Source: Marisa cornuarietis (Eukaryota; Mollusca; Gastropoda; Architaenioglossa; Ampullariidae). Taken from it: 64,000 nucleotides of DNA. A model generated the notes under the pieces. It worked only from the letters and a program-made list of their open reading frames with translations, did no database searches and was not told where the DNA came from. Of this stretch, positions 27,013 through 37,294 are shown one piece after another. A program made the translations under genes and the position numbers. The DNA lies in NCBI GenBank assembly GCA_004794655.1, contig SMMW01000559.1, positions 124,001-188,000 of the forward strand, written 5' to 3'. Positions within the stretch are counted from its first letter, which is position 1. Each line of letters starts with the position of its first letter.

Positions 27013-27528
27013 GTTGGCTTGTATAGCGCCAAATCGTGGCCTGTGGACAGCTCAAGGCGCTGACGTCAAAAAATAAGATGACGACAAAATGTGGGTGTGT
27101 AGCGGCCCATCTCCTCTACGTCACAGGGCAGCGTCCACACACAGCAAGAACACAGTCCTCAGCACAAATATCCAACATGTCATACAAGCCGGAATACACT
27201 CCATAGAACAAATATCCAACATGTCATACAAACCGGAATACACTCCATACAACAAATATCCAACATGTCATACAAGCCGGAATACACTCCATACAACAAA
27301 TATCAAACATGTCATACAAACCGGAATACACTCCATACAACAAATATCCAACATGTCATACAAACCGGAATACACTCCATACAACAAATATCCAACATGT
27401 CATACAAGCCGGAATACACTCCATACAACAAATATCAAACATGTCATACACTCCACAGAAAATGCAACATCCAACAGAAGGCACAAGTTTCACTGGGACG
27501 CCAGCACACGCTCAAGTTCACTGATGAA
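26937..27528 (+). repeat. Interspersed repeat, copy B (with about 6.5 units of a 44-bp VNTR)
   Basis: It begins with a long (AAT)n at 26,937-27,009, then ggcttgtatagcgccaaatc, a CRE-like TGACGTCA at 27,060, and at 27,164-27,452 tandem 44-bp units with core catgtcatacaagccggaa. It ends at ctgatgaaac (about 27,528), exactly where homology with copy A ends. The (AAT)n-TATAGCGC end is a style often seen at 3' ends of molluscan retroposons. Confidence 0.8.
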
Positions 27529-27738
27529 ACTAAGAGAAGAGAAGAGAAGCTCTTAAGCTAAGAGAAGCTCTCTCGGTGATATTTCCCCTCAATCATTAGT
27601 TGACATACCTGAACTCATCAGGTGTGTTGCCAAGACATTATTGTTGTATGCTAGAGTATGGAATGTCTGTAGGATGAACAAATGTTGTTATCTATATGTC
27701 ACGACCACCGCGAAGTGTATCATTCACTCTCTGCTTTC

Positions 27739-27739
<1 letters not shown>

Positions 27740-27801
<62 letters not shown>
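27740..27801. repeat. (CA)n microsatellite
   Basis: About 30 perfect units. Confidence 0.95.
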
Positions 27802-27804
<3 letters not shown>

Positions 27805-28014
27805 GCCTGACAAATACGTGTTCTTCCACACAAATTAAAATAAAAGAATGGTTTGTCTGACGAATCTATCTACTTTACTAATCACAAATAAAATAAAAAA
27901 AGAAGAAAAATACAATTAAATGAGAAGTCCGTTTATAACCGTTTCTTACATCTAAATTATTTTAAAAGAATAAAATCCCTACCCTTCGAGTCCTTTCCTG
28001 GTGTTCCATATTGA

Positions 28015-28370
28015 ATAATAATAATAATAATAATAATAGTGAAGATTTTTATAGCGCATATTCACACTCATAGAGAGCATGCTCTTAGCGCTTAAAATGA
28101 GGAAGAGACGTGGACTAAGTAGATACAGAACAAAGGGACGAAAGAAAACGACAGTACTGACGAAACAGAAAACAAAAGGCATCAAGTAACAGGAACAGAG
28201 AAATATAGTGATTCTGCGAGAAAGATGGGTAAAGTAGCAAGAGGGAAGAGGGCGGGGTTAAGAAGGAAGAGCATTGTGTGGACTGTGTTAGGAGAAATGC
28301 TCAAGGAAGAGGTGCGTTTTCAGTGCAGATTTGAAAGATTCAGTTGTAGGAAGGTGGCGGATATGGAATA
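28015..28370 (-). repeat. Interspersed repeat with (AAT)n and a TATAGCGC tail
   Basis: (AAT)n at 28,016-28,036 is followed by tttttatagcgcatattcac, agagcatgctcttagcgctt and an A/G-rich body to about 28,370. The AAT plus TATAGCGC boundary is like that of 26,937-27,030 and the SINE tail at 18,060, suggesting a shared 3' end. Confidence 0.45.
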
Positions 28371-29076
28371 CCTAAATCCCTACTCAACCGATCGTTCTAT
28401 TTAAATCCTAAATACCCTACTCAACAAATTCTTTTTACATTTTCTACTCTACGGTTCTTGTTTCTCGTCCTAATCCTCTACCTTTTTTTCCCTGACTACT
28501 AACTCCTCGCGCGCTCTCTCTCTCTCTCACGTCATTTTTTTCACTTTTTTTTAACATCACTCATACACGTCTTCCGAACAAATGACGTCATTCACGCTCT
28601 TTCGTTCTTGCACATTGATCCTGATAAAATTTAGCTTAAATCAAACGATACAGCAAATAACAATGATACCTGACTCTATACAATCTAACTTGTTTCCTAT
28701 TGATGTTGTAACAAAGGTGATTTGTTCAGTCAACGCCGTACTTTCACAAACAAACAGTGATCGAAGATGTCTGCACAGCCGGACTACTTCCCCGCCAATG
28801 ACTGTACATAACTGCGAGACAGCAAACACTGGTGGCTTTCTTGCAGTGCCCTCCTCTGTGATGGAGAGGTTTCGGAAAATAGAACAAAGACATTTGTTGG
28901 CCCTAAATCTAGTTTGCAATACGGAGCTTTTGCACACAGACGCCAAATTGACAGGAAGCTGTATGTCTGTTGCTTGATCTTTTTCTCTGTGCACCTGTCT
29001 TTAGAAAGGATTTTTTTTTCATCTGCCGCCGGAACGAATGTACAAGCACACATACACATGCATACAAACAAGCGTG

Positions 29077-29077
<1 letters not shown>

Positions 29078-29140
<63 letters not shown>
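29078..29140. repeat. (CA)n microsatellite
   Basis: About 31 units; a CT-rich tract follows at 29,216-29,275. Confidence 0.95.
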
Positions 29141-29144
<4 letters not shown>

Positions 29145-29700
29145 GACTCATTACTCACGTCCATACACAAATACAGGAGCAGAGGCACGCGTGCAAACCC
29201 ACAAACCGATCTCCCTTCGTTCTTTCTTTCTCTCTCTTTCTCTCTTTTCTCTTTCTTTTTCTCTTTCCTTCTTTTGGAGTGATGAAGTGAAAACCTGGGA
29301 TGACATTAGGACTGGACAGTCAGCCAGCGAGAAAGAGAGAGAGGAGGTGGATTAAGGTGGAAAGCAGGGGAGGGGGCATACAAGAAGGGACTATCGGAGA
29401 GACATGCAAAAGACAAGAACGGTTCCCTAGGAGGTTGGAGAAATACATCAACCAACGTATTATTAACAAACTTCTACGAAATTCTAGAAAATATTACATT
29501 TACTGTTCATTTCTTTTTTCTACTGTTGGACCACAGTTTTGCTGTGGTCACTTGGCTTGCGGGTCTCGTTGACCATTAAAACTATCACAACGGAAGCACC
29601 AGCTCCTGGCAGGGTCACCCATGTCGGACAGGCTGATTGGTGGAGACCAGACAAAGATTAGCCCATTGGTCTTCCAAGTTACAGGAGGCTGGGCAAAGGA

Positions 29701-29918
29701 CTAGCAATTCATATCTGTAAAAAGACACTGTTACGGAAACTGAGACCAGAGACAACCCCAGAAACAGTGGCGGCGAAGAGGCAGACCAGGTAGCTGGAGT
29801 TAGAGGCACAAATACTAGCAATTCATTTCTGTAAAAAGATACTGTTACGAAAGCGGAGACCAGAGACAACCTCACAAACAGTGGCGGTGAAGAGGCAGAC
29901 CAGGTAGCTGGAGTTATG
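29701..29918 (+). repeat. Two tandem 114-bp copies just upstream of the LINE
   Basis: Copies start at 29,701 and 29,815 (ctagcaattcat...). They share the blocks gaccagagacaac and gaagaggcagaccaggtag with about ten differences. They end where the LINE-like translation begins, so they may be 5' UTR monomers of that LINE; this link is inferred from position only. Confidence 0.6.
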
Positions 29919-29929
29919 ACGGGTGGACA

Positions 29930-32697
29930 CCGAAGCCGCAAGGACATTACAAACCTGACAGTCGACATACTTTCACGAAAAATTCATTACTACGGTTTGC
30001 GGGAATCTAAAAATATTAACAGAAAAATTATTACAGGCTCTCCGAGAAATGCAGTTTGAGAGATACCAACTTGATCTTGGAATTACACTAGCACGTTGGA
30101 CAGGCAAAGGAAAGAGAACTCATTATGCGAATGATAACACTATCTTGTAGTCTGGAAGAAACGACGACCAGCACTCTAAAGGGGTTGCAAGGATTATCCC
30201 CAAACAATACCGGAACTCACTACTATAATGGAAAGTAATTAGTTAATGCCTGCTGCATACCAAGCACAACATCAGCTTTATCAAGCTTTCTCTCCTGACC
30301 CACGGATGAGGCAGAAGAAAAGGACAAAGAAGAATTCTACAAAAGCCTACAAGGAGCAACGTAAATCCTTGCTAGCCATATGCAATATTAGTCCAGGGAG
30401 ATTATAAAGACCGAACCAAGAGAAGGAACCATGAGAAAAGAAGGTATAGGGGATATAACAGACAATGGCACCAGGCTGTGTGGCTTTTATAACGAAAACG
30501 GTATTGTAACTGAAAGAACGATTTTTTCAACATAAGAAGATACACAAAGTGACATGGGAGTCACATTATGGCACGACAGAGAGTCAGCTCGATGACATTA
30601 TCATTAATGGCCAATGGAGACTCACACTTCAAGACGTCAGAGTCAAAAGGGGGAAGACATGGAAAGTGAACCACAACTTGCTCACTGGCAAACTCGCTTT
30701 AAGGCTCATGGTGCTTTCCTATGGATAAACTCAAAGACTCAGAAATTTAGCGGAAATTTTTCATGACACTGAAAAACAGTGTTCTAACAGATTACACCAA
30801 CCGCCAAAAGTCAACGTTAACCAGGCAATGAAAAAAGTAGGTAAAGAGGACATTGGTTACAGAAAACAGCAAAAGAGAGCTTGATATCCACAGAAACGTG
30901 GAAAACAATTCAACAGAGGAAAGAGATAAGACACCAGTCTCAGTACCAAAACAAAAGTTAGTGAAAGAATAGTCTCAGAAATACAAGAAGGTAAAACGAA
31001 GCTCTCTAAGAGTAACAGAAAGTTTGTAGAAGTCCTAGCTAGAAGGCAGAAGAAGCTGCAGGAGGATAAGATATATACGTGGTTTAAAAGATCACAAAAA
31101 GGCTAAAACGTAAACGAAATGTCAGTCAATTCTATCTTTAAAACTAAAGATGAAAACGTCATCACTGAAGAAAGTAAGAAAGTAGAGAAAAGAACGGAGA
31201 ACTTCCAACAAATGCGTAACCGACCAAACCCTGCAAAAAGAGAAGAATACCTGGACATAAATATTGGCATCATCCCCGTGACAGAAATAAAGGAAGCCAT
31301 CAAATAACTAAAAAAATGCCAAAGCCCCAGGGCATGATTGGCTTTGTCCTGAAATGTTAAATCTGGAGGTAGAAAAATCCTGAAGCTGCTCTGCAAGATC
31401 TTCAAGAAAATATGGGATAACAAACACCGGAAGAACGGAAGAAGGGTAGAATCGTCAAAATAGCAATAGGGGACTGCAATAATTGGCGAAGCATAACCCT
31501 GTTATCACAAACAAACAAAATCATTAGTTGAATCATTTTGAAAAGGCTCACCAATGTTCTTGATGACATCAGCAGGCAAGAACAAGCAAAGTTTAGAAAA
31601 GGAAGGACATTCAGTGATTAAACCTTTACTTTCAGGAGCACAGAATGGAACAATAGCCTCTACGTCGTGTTTGTAAACTATGAGAAAACATTTAACAAAA
31701 TACACCGTGAGTCATTTTGGAAAAGAATATGCCCCACTACGAAACACCACAGAGAATAGCAAATGTAATAAAAGCACTATATACAGCTTTTATTGTCAGG
31801 TGGTTTGTAGCAACAGCAAAGTTAACAGACAGCTTGGTGTCAAACAAGGATGATTCCTGTTGCCATTTTTATTTCTACTTCCCAGAGACCAGATTAGGAA
31901 ACAAATTACAAGAAAAGACAAGAAAAGAGGACGCTTACGTCGGTCTGGAAGACTTCGATTATTCTATTTATGCTATCCAACCGACATAAGGAAGCTAAGG
32001 AAAAGATCAACAATCTGGTAAAAACTGTAGACTTACGAATAAGTAAAAATAGGAAAAAATGAGACAACGCCAAGTCAACCAAATATATCACAACTGACAA
32101 CAAAGAAGAAAGAAAAGCCATCGAATTTACATATCTTGGACAGTTTTGTAACAAAACAAATAAAAAAAAAGGCAGAGAAAAGGATGTGAAGAACAGACTC
32201 ATAAAAGCGATGCTAAAAGAACTTTAGAGATCCAAAGTTCTAAAGAAGTATACAAACTTAAGAATATACAGAAGCAATATCTTACTGGGAATGAATGCTG
32301 GAATATAGCAGCAAATATCAGGCAGAAACTAGGGACCTTCCAAACCAAATTTCTGAGGAAAATCTTTGAGATATTCTGGCCAAGCATAATTACCAACAAA
32401 GAAACCCCCATAAAATCCTGTTGTACAAATATGACAACCATAATCCCAAAAAGATGGCGATGGCTAATGCATGTGTGAAGAACGAAATCAGAGGCACCAC
32501 CCAAAATAGCCCTTCATGGGACAGCTGATGGCCTGAGGAAGCAGGGTGGCCAAAAGAAACATGGTGAAGAAAAGAGAGGGAGAGAGAGAGACGAGATCGA
32601 AAGACACGAAGATAACTTGGAACAATAAAACTTGACAGACAACAATGTGTGTCTTTAGTGGATGCATAATGTACCATCTAGGCACGAAGAGGACTGA
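29930..32697 (+). mobile_element. Decayed non-LTR retrotransposon (LINE, RTE-like) with endonuclease and reverse transcriptase remains
   Basis: Translation in shifting frames shows an AP-type endonuclease region at about 30,290-30,720 (EFYKSLQ, TDNGTRLCGFYNENGIV, LQDVRVKRG), then a linker, then reverse transcriptase at about 31,240-32,200 with EQAKFRKGR (about 31,580), NSLYVVFVNYEKTFNKIHRE and a mutated catalytic block near 31,940 where LEDFDY is seen but the ADD aspartates are lost. The C-terminal part has LRKIFEIFWP, IITNKE, RWRWL and, just before the last stop (32,695-32,697), PSRHEED. This order and tail are typical of RTE-like LINEs of invertebrates. Many stops and frameshifts make it inactive. 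It lies in the 25.7-kb intron of the minus-strand gene, in opposite orientation. Confidence 0.75.
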
Positions 32698-32699
32698 GT

Positions 32700-35199
32700 A
32701 AGTATCCATTTCCGTCTGCAATGTTAGGTCTAGACAGCGCCAACCCACAGGTGTTGTAAGAGAGAGAGAGAGAGAGAATGTAAAAAGAGATGCAGAGAAG
32801 ACAGTGGTGCAGGAGTTGGAAAGAAAAAAATCCATACAGAAGATCAAATATCAAGAGTAGAAAAAATTTCCGTTTCAAAGCAGCTTAATATTTGTCTTTC
32901 TATCCTTGCGTCCAAGGTGAATTGCTTCGCTAGACGAAACGAAATAACTTATTTGGTTACTAAAGAGTAATGTATACTAAAGAAAGAAAAATGCTACTGG
33001 TGAACATAAGTAAGAAATGGTAAAACCTTACAAAAAAAGAAAAAAATTGACAGATTGACAGACTGGTAGATGTGAATGAAAAATCTAGCCCCCCCCCGCC
33101 CCCCAAAAAAAGTTTCCTTAAACATAGCGAACTCTTTACTTGCTTAACGGTAACAGCTACAAATTTAAGATCTTACATTTTTAAGAGAGATTTTGTTCTC
33201 TTTTATATTGTTCGATAATGTTATAACACTGGAACAGTACTAACAAGAATAAAACAAATTTTACAGGTTATATTCGCAGAAGTTTGCGTTTTGTCTCATG
33301 AAAAACTTCTTTCACTCACATTTTCCGTGAAAACTTCATGCAATGTGTGTGTGTGTGCGTGTGCGTGCGTGCGTGCGTGTGTGTGTGTGTGTGTGCCTGT
33401 GTGTGTGCGTGTGACATTTGTGCCACAACTGTCAAAAAATAACCTTGCTTCACCTCCCTCAAATTATCGAAGTGATCGCTTGATCACCAGCACTTATCGG
33501 TCAATAGGGAAATATAAGGGGGTTAGCAGTCACGATAACCAACCGGTTTTCTTGCCATGCCTTGACTTTTTTTGCTGGCGATGGACTCAGCTCGATTATC
33601 GCCCCGGAGAAGGCAACTATAGTTGGAGGGCAGCTATCTAGAACCCGAGAGCTGTCTATAGCTCTCAAAATTTCAGCCACAAAAGGTTTTAAACTCATTG
33701 AGTGGAGGCATTTTTCCAGGAATCAAATAACTCACGATATCTAGAAAAGTTTGAGTGAGGTTCATTTCTCAGAAGAGTTTCACGATGTTACGTTTGTCAA
33801 AGAATCAGAATCACTTCTCAATTTATCCATCACCGAGATCATGATTACTTTTTAGTCGGCCCAGCTTTTTCATTCGGTGCGGCCTTCTCCATAATAATTT
33901 AACACCATTCAAAAAGAATAGCAATATGGTTTGAAAGATAAATGGCCAGCAACAATGGCGTGCAAGGTAAAAATTGCTAATGTATCCCACACAGCTATGA
34001 CATGTTCTGAAACTTGATGCTAGTCTCAGTTTTTTTTTAAATTTGGACGGGGGCAGTTGTGCATACAAACATACTTACCTGCACGCATACATGCATACAA
34101 AGGAATGCATTCCTTGAATGGTAGGAACTGACCAGTGGCTATGTTAGTACTGGTCGTCGGGGGGGGGGACAGCTGGAAAGAGGCAGTGAATGAAAAACTC
34201 GCCATGTAGACCGCTATTGAGAAATGGAGAGTAGACCCCGCACAGAGCGACCAGTCCACACCTTCACGTCTGCCAACATCGTATTTTTATTTGTATTATT
34301 TTTAATGATATCATAGCTTTGTGTTTGGCTTGTGTGCTTGTTAGCGCGTGTCTGCGTTTGTTTGTGTCTTTCTGTGAGTGCACTCGTGCGCGCGAGTATG
34401 CATGTATGCATGTGCATGCGTGTGTGCGTGCATCTGTGGGTGTATGTATGTACGCGCATGTGTTCTTTACGAGCGAAGCTGGTGTTACACTCATTAGTTG
34501 AATAAACAATAGGTATGTGCCGACAATACCGGTAAACACTGAGCTGAATAACTGTATCGCCAGGTCCCACTTCATCTTGGCTTCGTTGCTAAATCACTAG
34601 CTTGTCTTGTTCGTCGCTAAAATTTCATTCCAGCTGCTTGAGTTTTTTTTTAAAGACCGCTTTTGTAAAAATCGATGTAATAAATTAAAGTTATTTGCTT
34701 TGCAAGTCTGGTTCGAGATCACCTGTCACGTGGCCTGGAGCTTGGCACGTGGACTGCAGCAGGTCTCTCAAGATCTTCGATGAGCGCCCAGGTTGACAGA
34801 CAAGGAACACAGCATTCTGACAGTAGTCGGAAACCGGTTCTACCACCCACAACCCTCCCGGTCTTTTCCTTGGCAGCTAGTCTGTCCAATCTTGCGCAGA
34901 CAGGGGTTTATCTTTTTCCACTTACACTGGAGGTTAGATGAGATGGGAGTGGACAAAGGCTGTGATGAAGGAGCCGCACAGCGCGCAGTTTCACGGTCTT
35001 TGGAAGTCTGATCGATTCTCTCCGCACACCTTTTATTTCCGCTCAAGCCAAGGAACCTACATAACAGGTCCTCATCATTGTAGGTCATACTAGCAAACTG
35101 CACTTTGCAAATGTATGTCATCACTGAAACATCGACTTGAAGCCCGAAGCCTGAAAATCTACTGGAATGTTGGTGCGCTTTGCCATGAAAAGGCTTCGT

Positions 35200-35201
<2 letters not shown>
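32700..35201. other. Intronic DNA, no supported gene
   Basis: Between the LINE end and the CA array: a GA run at 32,759-32,778, poly-C/poly-A near 33,090, an impure GT array at 33,344 and otherwise AT-rich unique DNA. Confidence 0.4.
33344..33413. repeat. Impure (GT)n microsatellite
   Basis: GT units with several GC interruptions (gcgtgcgtgcgtgcg). Confidence 0.9.
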
Positions 35202-35267
<66 letters not shown>

Positions 35268-35325
35268 TCTCTTGATATATATATATATAAATAAACTACA
35301 ATGCTTGTATATATATATATATTTG
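35202..35325. repeat. (CA)n followed by (TA)n runs
   Basis: (CA)n 35,202-35,265, then two short (TA)n runs near 35,277 and 35,310. Confidence 0.9.
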
Positions 35326-35484
35326 TATATATTTTTGCTTCACCAAAAGGTGTATATTTACATGAGTTTAAATGAATCAGGGCATCAGCTAGATTACAAT
35401 GGATGCATTTATTATATGTAATTAAAACTGGAATGTCAGCTATGATTGTTAACACATCTATGTAAGTATTTTTTGTTTACCCTC

Positions 35485-35530
35485 TTCAGGTATGGGCCAT
35501 GGCCTACACTGAATAAAGTCAAAGTCAAAG
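35485..35530 (+). mobile_element. Likely LINE 3' tail
   Basis: gggccatggcctacactgaa is followed by taaagtcaaagtcaaagta. An AAAGTC-repeat tail after a polyadenylation-like AATAAA is typical of some LINE 3' ends. The body upstream is not recognisable. A similar tail in reverse orientation is seen at 57,158-57,175 (gactttgactttatttcc). Confidence 0.35.
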
Positions 35531-36600
35531 TATATATAACAATGTGGAGCAATGTGTAGGTGGTAAAACTATCATTAGACATTGCCATGCAGTCACTTGT
35601 CGCTTCTGACCACCCATGTAAATGCTGGATCAACCTTGCGTGAGCTGTAACAAATCTTTCTGAAGCCACCAGCAGCCATCTTACTTCTCGTAATGTCATG
35701 CGCACCAGGTGGGATCACGAACAGACTGACATCTACCTCCTCAGTTTTGAAATCATCGAATTAAAGTAATTCAGGAAAACAACAAGATTGCACTGTAGAC
35801 CTTTCACGAAAATGCGAAGATACAGCGGCATCACCTGACGAGTACCAAGATGGAGATTTGTCGGTTCCAGGCAGCGCCCGGCAAGATCTGTCCATTAGTT
35901 TTAGATCAGTCTATCTCCATTTTTCTTTCTTTTTTTTTTTTGCGCAAATGTCAGCAGCTTGATCCCATTGGTGTCGGACTCGCTTTTGCGGAAAATTGAG
36001 ATTTCTTAAAAAGGGCAGACAACTCGACACGTCTCTTTCTCTGAGTGTGAGAGAGAGAGAACAATGGAGAAATGTCTCTGTAGGCTGTCCCTTTCATTAG
36101 CTTTCCCATTCATTTGTCCTGCGGAAGACGACGCCAGCGAAAGTGGACATGGGAGGTGATTTACTAAATGTCAGCCCCATTGCGATCGTGTTTAGCTCGT
36201 GTCCGAGGTAAGAAAGCGGAACCTGGGGGAGTCATCACGACTCCATGTGCGTCTACATGGCTGGCCACGTGCACACACGTAACGGAACTATGGCTCCCAT
36301 GGAGCTGACACGTCACACGGAGGTCACCAGAGGCTATGGCGACAAGAGAAGTTTCACTGCCTTCTCTTCGCATGTCAGACAGTTGTTGAGCAGCGCACTG
36401 CACACGGTTTCTTCACACGAAGTCATTTTTTAGCCTCTCATTTCCCCGTAATCCGACAGAAATGCAAAGCACTGAGGTCAGCTTTCGTATTAAAGGGAGG
36501 AGTACCGAGGGCCGTGGTCTTGTTGAGGTTTCATCAAATCCTCACAACTACAGCGGCCATGTCTTTTCTGAAAAACTCTTCACCTAATAGAAACGTTAGC

Positions 36601-37294
36601 ATTTCCAGCCCTGCCAGTACTAGTCTAGTAACAAACGTACTACATTTCCAGTCCTGCCAGTACTAGTCTAGTAACAAACTACATTTCCATCCTTGCCAGT
36701 ACTAGTCTAGTACCAAACTACATTTCCAGCCCTGCCAGTACTAGTCTAGTAACAAACTACATTTCCAGCCCTGCCAGTACTAGTCTAGTAACAAACTACA
36801 TTTCCAGCCCTGCCAGTACTAGTCTAGTAACAAACTTACAACATTTCCATCCTTGCCAGTACTAGTCTAATAACAAACTTACAACATTTCCCTCCTTGCC
36901 AGTACTAGTCTAGTAAAAAAACTTACAAAATTTCCATCCTTGCCAGTACTAGTCCAGTAACAAACTTACTACATTTCCAGTACTGCTAGTTCTGGTCCAA
37001 TAACAAACTTACTACATTTCTAGCCCTGCCATTACTAGTCTAGTAACAAACTTACTACATTTCCAGCCCTGCCAGTACTAGTCTAGTAACAAACTTACTA
37101 CATTTCCAGCCCTGCCAGTACTAGTCTAGTAACAAACTTACTACATTTCCAGCCCTGCCAGTACTAGTCTATTAACAAACTTACTACATTTCTAGTCCTG
37201 CCAGTTCTTGTCCAATAACAAACTTACTACATTTCCATCCTTGCCAGTACTGGTCTAGTAACAAACTTACTACAGTTCCAGCTCTGCCAGTTCT
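36601..37294. repeat. 40-44-bp minisatellite, about 16 copies
   Basis: Units contain ctgccagtactagtctagta and end acaaacttactac; shorter 40-bp units lacking the tta of the spacer cluster at 36,650-36,830. Each unit carries the palindrome-like actagtctagt. It lies in the first long intron. Confidence 0.9.

Noticed and set aside
26789..27076. Poly-Ile and poly-Tyr frames
   Set aside because: Translation of the (AAT)n end of the interspersed repeat.
27089..27561. Frames with a 44-residue repeated peptide (SYKPEYTPYNKY)
   Set aside because: The same peptide type appears in all frames of the 44-bp VNTR, and the second repeat copy lacks it.
34026..34570. Minus-strand frames and a donor-like site near 34,074
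   Set aside because: The donor lies in degenerate TGCA/TGTA repeat sequence and the frames are translations of CA-type repeats.
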